Source of the DNA: Rossellomorea sp. BNER
GTDB taxonomy: Bacteria; Bacillota; Bacilli; Bacillales; Bacillaceae_B
NCBI GenBank assembly: GCA_024213275.1
Contig: JANAVG010000012.1
Location: 88,643 to 152,642, forward strand
Length of the DNA: 64,000 nucleotides
Reading direction: 5' to 3'
Under the pieces are notes generated by a model. It was not told the DNA's origin. It did not search any database and saw only the letters and a list, made by a program, of their open reading frames with translations. The position numbers were made by a program, and so were the translations under genes. How positions within the stretch are numbered: position 1 is the first letter of the stretch; each line of letters opens with the position of its first letter. Shown here in pieces: positions 28,055 through 38,038 of the stretch.

Positions 28055-28978
28055 TTGGCTAACACAGTATTAATTTGTAAACAATCTATTATTGAAGAAA
28101 TGACTCACTACTATAAATCCACATTGTCGGAAAAAAAGCCGCCTGGTTCCGTTTTTATAGCGAAACCAACTGGGTGTACCGTTACTGCCTACAAGTCTGG
28201 GAAGGTATTATTTCAAGGAGCAAACGGGGAGATCGAAGCAAGAAGATGGGGAGATGGAACATCCGCATCCACTAATGCCCCTAAGGAACAGCCAACTCAT
28301 TTACCTAAAGGCTTTGCGCAGTTATCAGTAATTGGATCAGATGAAGTAGGGACAGGAGATTTCTTTGGTCCGATTACAGTAGTCAGCGCTTATGTAAAAA
28401 AAGAGCAAATGGCTTTATTAAAAGAATTAGGGGTAAAGGATTCTAAAAACATAAAGGATGAACAGATTATTGAGATTGCCAAACAGCTGATTGTCACTAT
28501 TCCTTATAGCTTACTTGTCCTACATAATGAGAAATATAATGGACTGCAAGCAAACGGTATGACACAAGGAAAGATGAAAGCTTTGCTCCACAATAAAGCG
28601 ATTTTGAATCTATTAAATAAAATTTCTCCGGAAAAACCAGAAGCAATATTGATTGATCAATTTGTTGAGAAGAACACATATTATAAGCACATTGCCGGTC
28701 AAAAAAACATTCAAAGGGAAAATGTCTTTTTCAGTACAAAAGGGGAAAGTGTACACCTTTCTGTTGCAGCTGCATCTATAATTGCTCGTTACGCCTTCTT
28801 AAAAGAATTTGATAAATTAAGTGAGAAAGCGGGTGTATCATTACCAAAAGGGGCAGGAAAACAAGTGGATATCGCTGCAGCAAAAATCATTCAAAGCGAC
28901 GGAATCGATCACTTGAAGAGTATGACGAAATGGCATTTTGCTAATAGTGAGAAAGCGATTAATTTGGCTAGGAGATAG
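28055..28978 (+). CDS. rnhC: Ribonuclease HIII
   Basis: This 307-aa enzyme cleaves the RNA strand of RNA-DNA hybrids. The N-terminal TBP-like substrate domain (about 1-85) is followed by the RNase H2-type catalytic domain beginning GSDEVGTGDFFGP (95-107; Asp96 and Glu97). A further Asp lies in GVKDSKN (about 129) and another in LIDQF. The gene begins with TTG at 28055, chosen for AAGGAGAGG 6 nt upstream. It is divergent from zapA, as in B. subtilis. Confidence 0.95.
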   Translation: MANTVLICKQSIIEEMTHYYKSTLSEKKPPGSVFIAKPTGCTVTAYKSGKVLFQGANGEIEARRWGDGTSASTNAPKEQPTHLPKGFAQLSVIGSDEVGTGDFFGPITVVSAYVKKEQMALLKELGVKDSKNIKDEQIIEIAKQLIVTIPYSLLVLHNEKYNGLQANGMTQGKMKALLHNKAILNLLNKISPEKPEAILIDQFVEKNTYYKHIAGQKNIQRENVFFSTKGESVHLSVAAASIIARYAFLKEFDKLSEKAGVSLPKGAGKQVDIAAAKIIQSDGIDHLKSMTKWHFANSEKAINLARR

Positions 28979-28997
28979 GAAATGGCTAAAAAATATA

Positions 28998-29206
28998 GGC
29001 TGTTTTCTAAGTGATTGTTGGTTTTTAAGAATAAATGTTTTTGTAAAAAGGTTGGTTGGAGTGGATATGCGAGACTCATGCGGGAGTAGCGGGACAGGTG
29101 AGACCCCATAGGCGCAGAGCACCGAGGATGCTCACCGTCCGCCTCGCGGAAAGCGAGCATCCTTTCGCTGCAACCAACTAACTCTTTTTCGTTTACGAAA
29201 ACAGCC
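28998..29206. repeat. 209-bp intergenic element with GGCTGTTTTC ends
   Basis: Terminal inverted repeats GGCTGTTTTC(T) and GAAAACAGCC, followed inward by TTGTTGG / CCAACTAA-type sequence, bound a GC-rich core (GCGGGAGTAGCGGGACAGG ... CCTCGCGGAAAGCGAGC). The core resembles a repeat common in Bacillaceae genomes. It has no open frame with a ribosome site. It shares its ends with the elements at 36097 and 41897. Confidence 0.75.
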
Positions 29207-29213
29207 TAAATAT

Positions 29214-29251
29214 AAAACCAGACCTTCAACATTCCAAAAGGTCTGGTTTTT
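29214..29251 (-). terminator. Terminator of pheST
   Basis: AACCAGACCTT / AAGGTCTGGTT, 7 nt after the pheT stop on the minus strand; T-rich end. Confidence 0.92.
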
Positions 29252-29257
29252 CTATTT

Positions 29258-31672
29258 CTATCCTCTTAATTCTGCTCCCGCCTTATCTTTTACAGCAGCT
29301 AATACTTTATCATGTGTTTTCACTACTTCTTCATCCGTTAATGTTCGTTCAGGATCGAAGTATTTAAGTGAATAAGCTAAGGATTTTTTTCCTGGTTCCA
29401 TATGTTCTCCTTGATAAAGGTCAAATAGTGTCACTTCTTTTAATAGTTTTCCACCAGTCTCCTTAATCAACGATTGAAGCTCTCCAGCTTTGACATCTTG
29501 TTCAACCACTAGAGCAATATCCCTAGTGATGTAAGGGAATCTAGGAATTGGCTGATATTGCAGCGGTGCCTTTTCGTAATGGAATAATGGCAAAGCTTTT
29601 AGTTCAAAAGCATATGTTTCGTTCAAATCTAATTCTTTTTCAACTTCTGGATGGACTCCACCAATGAATCCAATCACTTCACCATCAAGTAAAATTTCAG
29701 CTGTACGACCAGGATGGAAGCCATCTTTAGTTGCTTGTCGGTAACTAACAGCTTCATCTATTCCTAGCTCTTTACATAGTCCCTCTAATATCCCTTTTGT
29801 AACAAAGAAGTCTACATCCTTATTCTCACCCTGCCAAGCATGTGCATGCCACTTTCCAGTAAGAACTCCTGCAATATGTTCTTCTTCAGTTGGAAGCACA
29901 TCTTTTCCTTCATTTAGGAAAACCGATCCGATTTCATAAAAGCCCAATGTATCATTTTTTCTTGCAATATTATAAGAAACGATTTCTAGCAATTGTGGAA
30001 TAATACTTAGACGAAGGTTGCTCCTTTCTTCACTCATCGGCATAACTAAACGAACGGGCTCACGTTGGTCAATGGCGTATTGTGCAGCCTTTTTATCACT
30101 TGTTAATGAATAGGTAACAGCTTGAAGAAGCCCTGCCCCTTCAAAATAACGACGAGAGACTCTTCGCTTTTGTTGATAGGAACTTAATCCACCAGGTGTT
30201 GCCTCACCTTCCGGAAGGGTGACAGGGAGACGATCATATCCGTAAAGTCTTACAACTTCTTCTAATAAATCTTCTTCAATCGTGATATCACCACGTCTAG
30301 TTGGCGCTGTCACAATAAATTGATTTCCTTTAGTTTCAACAGAAAATTGCAGACGTTTGAAGATTTGCTCTACCTCTTCAGCTGAAATATCAGTTCCCAA
30401 TGTCGAATTTATTTTCTCAAGTGTAATGGATACTACTTGAGGCTGCATGTCTATTTCATCAAAAGCAACAGACCCATAGGCAACATCCCCATCCGCATAT
30501 TCTGCCATTAAAGCGGCAGCTCTTTCTGCTGCTTCTCTAACGCGATTAGGATCTACCCCTTTTTCAAAGCGGGTACTTGCTTCACTTCTTAATCCATGAT
30601 CTTTTGAAGCAGAACGAACTGTTGATCCCTTGAAATAAGCGGATTCAATTAGAATGGTTGTTGTATCATTCTGGACTTCAGAATTTGCTCCACCCATCAC
30701 TCCAGCTAAGGCAACTGGCTCTTGACCATTTGTAATTAGTAAATGCGAGCTTTTTAATGTCCTTTCTTCATCATCAAGAGTAATGATTTTTTCACCTTCA
30801 TTTGCTTTTCGTACAAGAATTTCTTTAGAACCTAATCGATCATAGTCAAAAGCATGTAAAGGCTGGCCATATTCTAATAAAATATAGTTCGTAATATCGA
30901 CAACATTATTATGGGGACGAATTCCTGCTGCAATTAAACGATTTTGCATCCATAATGGTGAAGGGCCGATTTTAACATTGTTTACAAGCTTAGCTACATA
31001 CAATGGATTCTCTTCCTTGGCATCGACATTTATTGAAATGTAATCGGAAGCTTTTTCTGATGTTTCATTATGCTTCGTTGACGGTTTAGTAATTTCAACA
31101 CCAAGAATCGCTGCCACTTCATATGCGACACCAAGCATGCTTAAACAATCTGAACGGTTAGGTGTTAGCCCTAATTCTAATACCGCATCATCTAAACCTA
31201 GCTCCTGAACAACATCTGCTCCAACTAGAGCATCTTCATGAAAAACATAAATTCCATCAGCATGTTCTTTTGGTACTAGCTTTCCTTCAACACCGAGCTC
31301 TTGAAGAGAACAAATCATTCCTTGAGAAACTTCACCACGAAGCTTTGCTTTTTTAATTTTGAAGTTTCCTGGTAAAACAGCTCCCACTTTTGCGACGGCA
31401 ACCTTTTGCCCACTTGCCACATTTGGTGCTCCACAAATGATTTGAACGGGTTCTTCTTCACCTATATCTACCAAGCATATATTTAATTTATCTGCATCTG
31501 GGTGTTGTTCACATTTTAAAACGTGACCGATGACTACGTTCTTGATGTCTTTTCCAATTGTTTCGACACCCTCAACTTCAATACCGCTTCTCGTAATTTT
31601 TTCTGCTAAATCTTCAGGGGAGACTCCTTGTAAATCAACATAATCCTGAAGCCATTTATATGAAACAAACAT
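29258..31672 (-). CDS. pheT: Phenylalanine-tRNA ligase beta subunit
   Basis: This 804-aa beta chain of the (alpha beta)2 enzyme charges tRNA-Phe. Domains in order: the tRNA-binding OB fold (about 40-155; [15 protein letters not shown]), the B3/B4 editing domain (about 210-390), B5 (about 405-480), the catalytic-like core (about 490-690) and the C-terminal FDX-ACB anticodon-binding domain (about 710-803; [13 protein letters not shown]). It follows pheS by 20 bp and shares the phenylalanine T-box leader. Confidence 0.97.
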   Translation of the reverse strand: MFVSYKWLQDYVDLQGVSPEDLAEKITRSGIEVEGVETIGKDIKNVVIGHVLKCEQHPDADKLNICLVDIGEEEPVQIICGAPNVASGQKVAVAKVGAVLPGNFKIKKAKLRGEVSQGMICSLQELGVEGKLVPKEHADGIYVFHEDALVGADVVQELGLDDAVLELGLTPNRSDCLSMLGVAYEVAAILGVEITKPSTKHNETSEKASDYISINVDAKEENPLYVAKLVNNVKIGPSPLWMQNRLIAAGIRPHNNVVDITNYILLEYGQPLHAFDYDRLGSKEILVRKANEGEKIITLDDEERTLKSSHLLITNGQEPVALAGVMGGANSEVQNDTTTILIESAYFKGSTVRSASKDHGLRSEASTRFEKGVDPNRVREAAERAAALMAEYADGDVAYGSVAFDEIDMQPQVVSITLEKINSTLGTDISAEEVEQIFKRLQFSVETKGNQFIVTAPTRRGDITIEEDLLEEVVRLYGYDRLPVTLPEGEATPGGLSSYQQKRRVSRRYFEGAGLLQAVTYSLTSDKKAAQYAIDQREPVRLVMPMSEERSNLRLSIIPQLLEIVSYNIARKNDTLGFYEIGSVFLNEGKDVLPTEEEHIAGVLTGKWHAHAWQGENKDVDFFVTKGILEGLCKELGIDEAVSYRQATKDGFHPGRTAEILLDGEVIGFIGGVHPEVEKELDLNETYAFELKALPLFHYEKAPLQYQPIPRFPYITRDIALVVEQDVKAGELQSLIKETGGKLLKEVTLFDLYQGEHMEPGKKSLAYSLKYFDPERTLTDEEVVKTHDKVLAAVKDKAGAELRG

Positions 31673-31692
31673 ACATTAACCCTCCATTCTCA

Positions 31693-32730
31693 TTATTCTT
31701 CTGTGGCAAATTGCTTTATAAAGCGAACATCATTCGTATAATAATGGCGAATATCATCTATACCGTATTTAAGCATAGCAATACGCTCTGGTCCCATTCC
31801 GAATGCAAATCCAGTGTATTTTTTCGAATCAAATCCAGCCATCTCTAAAACATTTGGATGTACCATTCCCGCTCCTAGAATTTCAATCCAGCCGGTTCCC
31901 TTACATACATTACATCCGATGCCTCCACAAATTTTACAGGAGATATCCATCTCAACAGAAGGCTCTGTGAACGGGAAAAAGCTTGGACGTAAGCGAATTT
32001 CTCGTTCTTCTCCAAACATTTTCTTAGCAAAAACTTGAAGCGTACCTTTCAAATCACTCATTCGAATATTTTCATCAATGACTAATCCCTCGATTTGCAT
32101 GAATTGGTGCGAGTGCGTAGCATCATCCGTATCACGTCTGTACACCTTACCAGGACAGATAATCTTTACAGGACCTTGACCTTCATGTGATTCCATAGTT
32201 CTTGCTTGAACAGGAGATGTATGTGTACGTAAAAGAATTTCTTCTGTGATATAGAATGAATCCTGCATATCTCGTGCAGGGTGTCCTTTAGGCAGGTTTA
32301 ATGCTTCAAAGTTATAGTAATCCTTCTCAACCTCTGGTCCCTCTGCAATGGAGTAACCCATTCCAATAAATAAATCTTCAATTTCCTCAACAATTTTTGT
32401 AAGTGGATGATGATTACCCCTACGAACAGGACGACCTGGTAACGTTACATCAATTGTTTCTGATTGAAGCTTTTTCGTAACAGCCTCTTTTTCAAGAAGT
32501 GCTAATTTTTCTTCAATCTTGCTTGAAATCGCTCCTCTTACTTCATTTGCAAGAGCTCCCATTTTTGGACGCTCTTCTGCGGAAAGCTTCCCCATCCCTT
32601 TTAAAACTTCTGTTACAGGTCCTTTTTTTCCTAAATAGGCAACTCTGATTTCATTAAGAGTTTTCAAATCCTGGACTTCTTCAATTTTGCTTAAAGCTTC
32701 TGATTGAAGTTCCTTAAGTTTTGCCTCCAT
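31693..32730 (-). CDS. pheS: Phenylalanine-tRNA ligase alpha subunit
   Basis: This 345-aa catalytic chain is a class II synthetase. An N-terminal coiled-coil arm (about 1-85) that contacts tRNA precedes motif 2 ([22 protein letters not shown], about 200-221) and motif 3 ([16 protein letters not shown], about 312-327). [14 protein letters not shown] contains the cysteines typical of many Bacillus PheS. It is controlled by the T-box leader upstream, so it is induced when uncharged tRNA-Phe accumulates. Confidence 0.97.
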   Translation of the reverse strand: MEAKLKELQSEALSKIEEVQDLKTLNEIRVAYLGKKGPVTEVLKGMGKLSAEERPKMGALANEVRGAISSKIEEKLALLEKEAVTKKLQSETIDVTLPGRPVRRGNHHPLTKIVEEIEDLFIGMGYSIAEGPEVEKDYYNFEALNLPKGHPARDMQDSFYITEEILLRTHTSPVQARTMESHEGQGPVKIICPGKVYRRDTDDATHSHQFMQIEGLVIDENIRMSDLKGTLQVFAKKMFGEEREIRLRPSFFPFTEPSVEMDISCKICGGIGCNVCKGTGWIEILGAGMVHPNVLEMAGFDSKKYTGFAFGMGPERIAMLKYGIDDIRHYYTNDVRFIKQFATEE

Positions 32731-32787
32731 TACATTCTTCCTCCTTTAAATATTCTATACGTGTTAAATTGAAGTTTTTTGGACAAA

Positions 32788-33060
32788 TAAAAAAACCTCC
32801 TCCCTGTTAAGGGACGAGGTTTTGATCGTGGTACCACCCTTTTTAGTACAGGTCAAATTACACCTATACTCACTTCATTCGGATAACGGCTGTTCGCCGG
32901 TACACCTTTACACTTCCTATAAGGAAATGGTCCCGGTGTCAACTCTGGAGGTGAATGTTCGTGCAATTCTTCATAAGAGTGTTCTCAGTCTGTGACACTC
33001 TCTCCCTAAATGAAAACAATGGACTACTTTTCTCCGTCATCGTTTTGTTCACGTTATAGA
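32788..33060 (-). ncRNA. T-box leader of pheST (Phe, specifier UUC)
   Basis: The minus strand carries the T-box AGGGTGGTACCACG (32827-32840), followed by a terminator ACCTCGTCCCT / AGGGAGGAGGT with a T run (32790-32823). In stem I the codon TTC (32953-32955) is followed by ACC, the usual specifier context. This agrees with a phenylalanine operon. Confidence 0.94.
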
Positions 33061-33133
33061 ACTTATTATATTATGTTGTTTCATTATAAAAAAGTTTTTA
33101 AAAAATTTCAAACCCTTTTCAGCTTTCTATCGC

Positions 33134-33886
33134 CTAATTTTTCAAATGGTACAGTAATACTCCGGCTGCAACGGATACATTCAATGATTCTGCCCGTCCA
33201 CGGATTGGAATATACAGGTTTTGGTCCGTTTTCTGTAAAATTTCATCTGATACTCCATTTCCTTCATTTCCAACAACCAATGCAAATGATTCTTGTGGTG
33301 AAACAGAACCAAATTCAATAGCATTTTCAAGAGCGGTTCCATAAACTGGGATCTTCATAGATTTACATCCTTCTATCCACTTTACTAAGTCGTAGTGGAA
33401 AACGCTAAGATGAAAATGACTTCCTTGTGCGGAACGTAACAATTTAGGATTATATAAATCAACTGTACCCTTTCCAAGAATAACAGCGTCAATTCCAGCA
33501 GCATCGGCTGTTCTGATCATAGTGCCAATATTCCCAGGGTCTTGTACCCCGTCTAACAATAAATAAGTTCCTTGGTTAAACTCAAAAGTCTTTCTTTGTT
33601 GTTGGCAAATGGCAAAGACTCCTTGAGTAGTTCCCGTATCTGAAAGGACCTTTGCTACTTCTTTAGAAACCATCGTAAGTGGCACATCATCATAGACCCA
33701 CGACTGTGGAAGTTCCACCTCTTCATTCACAATGATCTCATCTATTTGTTCTTTATATTTCAAAGCTTCTTCTACAAGGTGAAAGCCTTCTAGCAGATAT
33801 GTACCAAATTCATCCCTTCCTTTTTTCGATAAAAGCTTTTTCCATTGCTTTACCTGAGTGTTTTTTGCGGATTGTATATACTTCAA
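33134..33886 (-). CDS. ysgA: SpoU-family RNA 2'-O-methyltransferase (YsgA-like)
   Basis: This 250-aa protein is a TrmH/SpoU knotted methyltransferase that probably methylates rRNA. The N-terminal substrate-binding domain (about 1-95) is followed by the SPOUT domain with motif 1 DPGNIGTMIRTADAAG (about 123-138), motif 2 LVVGNEGNGVS (about 206-216) and motif 3 IPIRGRAESLNVSVAAGVLLY. The place beside pheST and sspI matches ysgA of B. subtilis. The exact target nucleotide cannot be deduced. Confidence 0.92.
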   Translation of the reverse strand: MKYIQSAKNTQVKQWKKLLSKKGRDEFGTYLLEGFHLVEEALKYKEQIDEIIVNEEVELPQSWVYDDVPLTMVSKEVAKVLSDTGTTQGVFAICQQQRKTFEFNQGTYLLLDGVQDPGNIGTMIRTADAAGIDAVILGKGTVDLYNPKLLRSAQGSHFHLSVFHYDLVKWIEGCKSMKIPVYGTALENAIEFGSVSPQESFALVVGNEGNGVSDEILQKTDQNLYIPIRGRAESLNVSVAAGVLLYHLKN

Positions 33887-34041
33887 AAAGGTTCTCTCCT
33901 TTTATTACAATACGATTTCTAATATTTTTCATTTCGTGCACATAACTGATTTTACATTATACATGATTCTTTATACATAATAAATTAAGACAAGAGAAAA
34001 ATAAAAAGGAATCAAATTCATTGTAGAAAGGAATCGTGAAG

Positions 34042-34248
34042 ATGGGGCTTAATTTACGTAATGCTGTTATTCATAATGTTCAAGGGAACAATCAAGAAGA
34101 GCTTAAAGCTACGATTGTGGATGCTATTCAAGGCGGAGAAGAAAAAACACTTCCAGGACTTGGAGTATTACTTGAAGTATTCTGGAACCATGCCAGTCAG
34201 GAAGAACAAAATGTACTATTAGAGACTATTGAAGAAGGATTAAAATAA
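34042..34248 (+). CDS. sspI: Small acid-soluble spore protein SspI
   Basis: This 68-aa minor SASP is packaged in the spore core. [37 protein letters not shown] and FWNHAS follow SspI of B. subtilis (71 aa) almost throughout; the C-terminal PAE is lacking. ATG 34042 is taken as start (AAAGGA 9 nt upstream) in place of an in-frame GTG at 34036. It stands alone on the plus strand between minus-strand operons, with its own terminator. A SigG promoter is expected, but I could not fit one well. Confidence 0.95.
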   Translation: MGLNLRNAVIHNVQGNNQEELKATIVDAIQGGEEKTLPGLGVLLEVFWNHASQEEQNVLLETIEEGLK

Positions 34249-34249
34249 A

Positions 34250-34279
34250 GAGGTTGACCCTTTGGGGTCAACCTTTTTT
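34250..34279 (+). terminator. Terminator of sspI
   Basis: AGGTTGACCC / GGGTCAACCT with TTTTTT on the plus strand, directly after the stop codon. Confidence 0.93.
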
Positions 34280-34284
34280 AAAGC

Positions 34285-34309
34285 CTGTTCAAGGCGCTTC
34301 CGCTTTTCT
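34285..34309 (-). repeat. Short copy of the GCGGAAGCGCC repeat
   Basis: GTTCAAGGCGCTTCCGCTTT is the exact complement of the unit at 7978 and 8102. It lies between the sspI terminator and the peptidase gene end. Confidence 0.85.
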
Positions 34310-34314
34310 GATTA

Positions 34315-35400
34315 TCAATCGAATGTTATCGTGTTTACTGTGTCACGATCCAGTCGTTTTATCACTTCTGTAATGAGCTTTACAGCATTTTCATAATCGT
34401 CACGGTGAAGCATGGCTGCATGGGAATGGATATAGCGTGTTGCAATAGTAATGGACAAAGCAGGAACCCCATTTGACGTTAAGTGAATGGCTCCAGAATC
34501 TGTTCCTCCGCCTGCAATTGAATCAAATTGGTACGGGATATTGCTTTCATCTGCCACATTGGTGACAAAATCTCTTAATCCTTTATGAGATACCATTGAT
34601 GCATCATAAAGAATAATTTGAGGACCTTGACCCATTTTGCTTTGTGCTTCTTTTTCAGAAATTCCAGGTGTATCTCCAGCGATACCAACATCAACTCCAA
34701 AAGCGATATCAGGCTGGATTTGAGTAGCAGATGTTCTCGCTCCTCTTAAACCAACTTCTTCTTGAACCGTACCAACGCCATATACTATATTAGGATGATT
34801 CTCACCCTTTAATCCTTTTAATACATCAATAGCGATCGCACAGCCTATACGGTTGTCCCAAGCTTTTGCTAATAACATCTTTTCATTATTCATTACTGTG
34901 AATTCGAAATATGGCACGACCATATCTCCTGGTCGAACTCCCCACTCAGTAGCTTCTTCACGACTAGAAGCACCAATATCAATAAACATATCCTTAATAT
35001 CTACAGGTTTCTTTCTAGCTTCAGCTGGTAGAATATGTGGTGGTTTTGAACCAATTACACCCGTGACATCCCCTTTATTTGTCACAACCGTTACACGTTG
35101 TGCCAGCATAACCTGTGACCACCAGCCACCAACTGTTTGAAAACGAAGAAATCCCTTGTCGTCAATTTGAGTGATCATAAAGCCGACTTCATCAAGGTGT
35201 CCAGCCACCATGATTTTAGGTCCGTTTTCATCTCCAACCTTTTTAGCAATTAAGCTTCCAAGACCATCCGTTGTAATTTCATCGGAAAAAGGCTCTATGT
35301 ATTTCTTCATGACGTCTCTTGCTTCTTTTTCGTTTCCTGGCACACCTTTGGCATCTGTTAAATCTTTAAGCATGCTTAATGTTTCATCTAGCTTAGTCAT
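34315..35400 (-). CDS. ysdC: M42-family aminopeptidase (YsdC-like)
   Basis: This 361-aa dinuclear-metal peptidase belongs to the M42 family (glutamyl aminopeptidase/endoglucanase-like). Metal ligands and catalytic residues appear in [11 protein letters not shown] (about 66-76), KAWDNRIGC (about 178-186), [12 protein letters not shown] (about 210-221), [11 protein letters not shown] and the C-terminal [11 protein letters not shown]. The start at ATG 35400 has GGGGGA 6 nt upstream and gives the 361-aa length of B. subtilis YsdC; the frame is open upstream to 35436. It probably degrades peptides in the cytoplasm. Confidence 0.92.
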   Translation of the reverse strand: MTKLDETLSMLKDLTDAKGVPGNEKEARDVMKKYIEPFSDEITTDGLGSLIAKKVGDENGPKIMVAGHLDEVGFMITQIDDKGFLRFQTVGGWWSQVMLAQRVTVVTNKGDVTGVIGSKPPHILPAEARKKPVDIKDMFIDIGASSREEATEWGVRPGDMVVPYFEFTVMNNEKMLLAKAWDNRIGCAIAIDVLKGLKGENHPNIVYGVGTVQEEVGLRGARTSATQIQPDIAFGVDVGIAGDTPGISEKEAQSKMGQGPQIILYDASMVSHKGLRDFVTNVADESNIPYQFDSIAGGGTDSGAIHLTSNGVPALSITIATRYIHSHAAMLHRDDYENAVKLITEVIKRLDRDTVNTITFD

Positions 35401-35484
35401 TAAATTTCCCCCTATGTTCAATTGGTTACCTACCATATTTTATTATACTTAATTCTCTGAAAATGTCCAAAATAGTGACATAAA

Positions 35485-35973
35485 CTAGTATCCCTCTTGC
35501 TGTCTCTGATAATTCACTTCATTTTTACTAAAATAAGCGTTCACCACATCACTATAAGAGAATCCTAAGAGCTCTCCTAAATGAAAATAGTGGTGCAGAA
35601 GTGATTGATATTTGGAAACATCATATTTCTCTTGAAAGTCATGAATTGATTTATAAATAATTAAAAATTGTTCTGTTATATCTTCTACTGTAAAATTTGT
35701 TTCTTTCAAATTTATTTGTTTAATTCCAATTTCAAGTCCCAATGATAGAATAAAGTGCAAACCATCCACAAATTCCTCTAAAATAACCTGTTTTTCCGAT
35801 GCAGGCTTTTTGCTCCAAAATTTAAATGCTCTTGTTTCATTTGCAAGCTCTCCAATTTCTACTAAAAGAGCAAGGACTTTTTTAGGAATTAAATCCTTAT
35901 CCTTCAGCCCATTCTCTTCCTCAATGTATCGATCTAATTCAGCTTGCATCTCTAACAGTTTATTTATATCCAT
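35485..35973 (-). CDS. dUTPase-2 / MazG-like pyrophosphatase
   Basis: This 162-aa all-alpha protein resembles the dimeric dUTPase family: LLVEIGELANETRAFKFW (about 36-53) supplies the metal-binding EXXE part, and EEFVDGLHFILSLGLE (about 65-80) the second (EXXD) helix. It likely converts dUTP to dUMP, keeping uracil out of DNA. ATG 35973 is preceded by AAGGAG; the upstream open frame to 36036 includes that site and is not needed. It lies 84 bp before the M42 peptidase gene. Confidence 0.85.
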   Translation of the reverse strand: MDINKLLEMQAELDRYIEEENGLKDKDLIPKKVLALLVEIGELANETRAFKFWSKKPASEKQVILEEFVDGLHFILSLGLEIGIKQINLKETNFTVEDITEQFLIIYKSIHDFQEKYDVSKYQSLLHHYFHLGELLGFSYSDVVNAYFSKNEVNYQRQQEGY

Positions 35974-36096
35974 AATAATCTCCTTATCCCCAGATTTTTT
36001 TGTCTTAGTTACGGACAAAAATGAGGAGAAATCCATGAATATTTTAACATATTGTACACTTGAGGATACAGGATACTAGAATTACGTTTTTTTCAA

Positions 36097-36294
36097 AGTT
36101 CCTTTTCATCATGATTGTTGTTATTTAACCCGAAGCCTGAATACACTTCGCGCACTTTAGGGTGACCCGCTACGCTGGGGGGGCTCACATTGGCCACTGT
36201 TCCCGTAGGAGACTACGTGTATTCAGGCTGCTCAGTGCTTCTAAAATATATTTCCGACTTATCTCAGGTAGCAACAAACTTTTAGAAAACAGCC
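36097..36294. repeat. 198-bp intergenic element, copy 1 (CCTGAATACAC core)
   Basis: This copy closely matches 41897-42099. Both have the internal inverted pair CCTGAATACAC / GTGTATTCAGG, the shared stretch ATTTCCGACTTATCTCAGG-like and the right end TTTTAGAAAACAGCC. The left end is diverged. It is noncoding and lies between the dUTPase-like gene and ysdB. Confidence 0.85.
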
Positions 36295-36317
36295 TTTTCA
36301 AAAAAATAAAAAATAAG

Positions 36318-36344
36318 TGAAACCTTTTAAAGCTTTCGTCCGTA
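36318..36344 (+). promoter_or_regulatory. SigW-type promoter of ysdB
   Basis: TGAAAC (36318-36323) and CGTA (36341-36344) are 17 nt apart, the SigW pattern. ysdB belongs to the SigW envelope-stress regulon in B. subtilis. Confidence 0.82.
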
Positions 36345-36386
36345 TACATACAAAAGAAGACTGTCTACTATTGTGGAGGGAATATT

Positions 36387-36773
36387 ATGCTTTGGCTCAT
36401 ACGTATTTTTATCGTTTTAATCATTATTTATTTCATTTACCGTTCTATTAAATTTATTATTGACCCAAAGCGAAAATTAGATCTGGCTATGGAACAAAAG
36501 AGATTTTTTTTCTATGATGATCAAGATAATGTTAGAAAAAATTTCGTCGTGACGTACAAAGGCGTTTTATTTGAAGGAGAAAAATATCTAGGAACTACTG
36601 AGCAATCGTTTGAAGTAGTATCCATTTTTGTCTGGACTAAAAATATCTCGTCTCTAAAGGGAATGGCTAAAGAAGATTTTCAATATATCGAGCAAGAGAT
36701 TCTAGAAAGATACCCTAACTCTACAGTTGATTGGAAGAGTCCGATAAAAGAATTTTTAAATATAAATAAATAG
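36387..36773 (+). CDS. ysdB: SigW-regulated protein YsdB
   Basis: This 128-aa protein has one N-terminal membrane helix (about 2-22, LWLIRIFIVLIIIYFIYRSI) and a cytoplasmic alpha/beta part with FFFYDDQDNVRKNFVVTYKGVLFEGEKY. It resembles B. subtilis YsdB. It probably takes part in the cell-envelope stress response, with unknown mechanism. The GGAGGGAAT ribosome site is good. A SigW-type promoter lies 43 bp upstream of the ATG, supporting the assignment. Confidence 0.87.
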   Translation: MLWLIRIFIVLIIIYFIYRSIKFIIDPKRKLDLAMEQKRFFFYDDQDNVRKNFVVTYKGVLFEGEKYLGTTEQSFEVVSIFVWTKNISSLKGMAKEDFQYIEQEILERYPNSTVDWKSPIKEFLNINK

Positions 36774-36788
36774 TTAAAGTAAATGCGT

Positions 36789-36868
36789 TAAGCATAAATC
36801 AAGCCACCAAGGGGAAGAGTGACTTTTTCTTCCTTGGTGGCTCATCTTATGTCCAGAGGGCGCTGAAC
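36789..36868. repeat. CACCAAGG hairpin, copy of the 7976 family
   Basis: GCCACCAAGG / CCTTGGTGGC with AGAGGGCGCTGAAC after it repeats the internal part of the element at 7976-8100 (there CACCAAGGAAGGG / CCCTTCTTGGTGG). It follows the ysdB stop by about 15 bp and could also limit readthrough. Confidence 0.7.
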
Positions 36869-36937
36869 ATTGAAAAAGGTTTATCTGTAAAAGAAAAAGA
36901 GATGATCTCATTAGTTCACCCCTTCACTCTTCCTCTA

Positions 36938-37516
36938 TTATGATTTTGCCGGCTGAAAGAATTCTTTCCATTTCATCACAATCACTTTCTCCCTAAGCAC
37001 ATAAAACAAAATCGACAAGGCAAATAGGATAAGAATCATCATACTTATCGAAAACTGTGAAATAAATTCACCGAACACGGTATAAAAAAAAGCAAGTGGG
37101 AGATTTGCCCAAAAGGAACTAACCGCATAATCTTTCAGACCAGGTTTTCTTTCCATCAAGCACACATTTAATAGCTGATAGTGAACAAAAGGGATGAGAC
37201 GAAGTACCGCGATCTGCCCTACTGTTAGCTTCGCATGTCGACCAAACCACTTTGACTTGGTTGTAAGCAGCTTCTCTTTAGTTTTCGGCATCTTGTGTAT
37301 CACAAAGTAAAATCCTATTGATAATAGAGTTAATCCAATCAAAGAATAAAGACTCCCCAACACACTACCGAATAGAATGCCCCCAGCCATGCAAACGAGG
37401 ACTACAGGGATAAATACAAACTGGCGGAGGATATGGAATAAAATAAAAACGATCGGAGCTAAAAATCCACTGGACTCAATAAATGCAAATGCAACAAGAA
37501 GTCTTTCGTCCAACAT
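36938..37516 (-). CDS. TVP38/TMEM64 family membrane protein
   Basis: This 192-aa integral membrane protein has about five hydrophobic helices. The SNARE-associated/DedA-like core includes HILRQFVFIPVVLVCMAGGILFG (about 28-50), the loop FGRHAKLTVGQIAVLRLIPFVHYQLLN with its Arg-Pro pair, and FWANLPLAFFYTVFGEF. Family members are implicated in lipid or small-molecule movement across membranes. It resembles YtxB of B. subtilis, though the place is different, so I give no symbol. Confidence 0.83.
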   Translation of the reverse strand: MLDERLLVAFAFIESSGFLAPIVFILFHILRQFVFIPVVLVCMAGGILFGSVLGSLYSLIGLTLLSIGFYFVIHKMPKTKEKLLTTKSKWFGRHAKLTVGQIAVLRLIPFVHYQLLNVCLMERKPGLKDYAVSSFWANLPLAFFYTVFGEFISQFSISMMILILFALSILFYVLREKVIVMKWKEFFQPAKS

Positions 37517-37650
37517 TCTTCACCCCTTACTAGCTGTATACAGCCTATTAAAGCATATACAAAAAAGATTGAGGTTATGACAGCCAATGTATAAGTAGGT
37601 ACTATCGATATGGATAACAGAAGTCCTTATTTATACCATCAACGAATAGC

Positions 37651-37941
37651 CTAAAACCAACCACTTATTTTTCCATATAAAACGATGAAGGCAACTCCTT
37701 CAAATAATGCTAATAGCGGTAGCCCTATTGAAAACTGACGATGTTTCGTTTTATGACGAAAGCGATTCATACCGAGCACCGTTCCAAATGCTCCCCCTAA
37801 AAAGGATATTTTCCAAATTGTCTTTTCTGGAATTCTGCGAGCATTTTGTTTTTTTGCTCTATTCTTATCTATCCCCATTATGATATAACCCGTGATATTA
37901 ATGAACAGAAGATAGATGAGAATGATTAATAAAAGATCCAT
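37651..37941 (-). CDS. ysdA: DUF1294 membrane protein (YsdA)
   Basis: This 96-aa protein has an N-terminal membrane helix (about 2-24), a basic loop (MGIDKNRAKKQNARRIPEKTIWKISFLGGAFGTVLGM), HKTKHRQFSIGLPLL and a C-terminal helix, as in DUF1294 proteins. The function is unknown. It follows rplT in transcription order and sits beyond the ribosomal-protein terminator, as ysdA does in B. subtilis. Confidence 0.88.
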   Translation of the reverse strand: MDLLLIILIYLLFINITGYIIMGIDKNRAKKQNARRIPEKTIWKISFLGGAFGTVLGMNRFRHKTKHRQFSIGLPLLALFEGVAFIVLYGKISGWF

Positions 37942-37990
37942 ATGAAAACCTCACTAATTCAATATGTTATGTGCAACTTTACTTAAATAT

Positions 37991-38027
37991 AAGAAAAGCC
38001 ATCCTCTTTTGTAAAGAGAATGGCTTA
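37991..38027 (-). terminator. Terminator of infC-rpmI-rplT
   Basis: AAGCCAT-CTCTT stem (AAGCCATTCTCTT / AAGAGGATGGCTT) with TTTTC after it, 12 nt past the rplT stop. Confidence 0.9.
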
Positions 38028-38038
38028 GTTTATCAAAA

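Noticed and set aside
28841..29160. Minus-strand frames of 83-93 aa across the end of rnhC
   Set aside because: They read through the repeat at 28998 and antisense to rnhC; no ribosome site.
33930..33982. SigG promoter for sspI
   Set aside because: CATTATA and CATAATA fit a -10, but no -35 fits at 17-18 nt; left out of the features.
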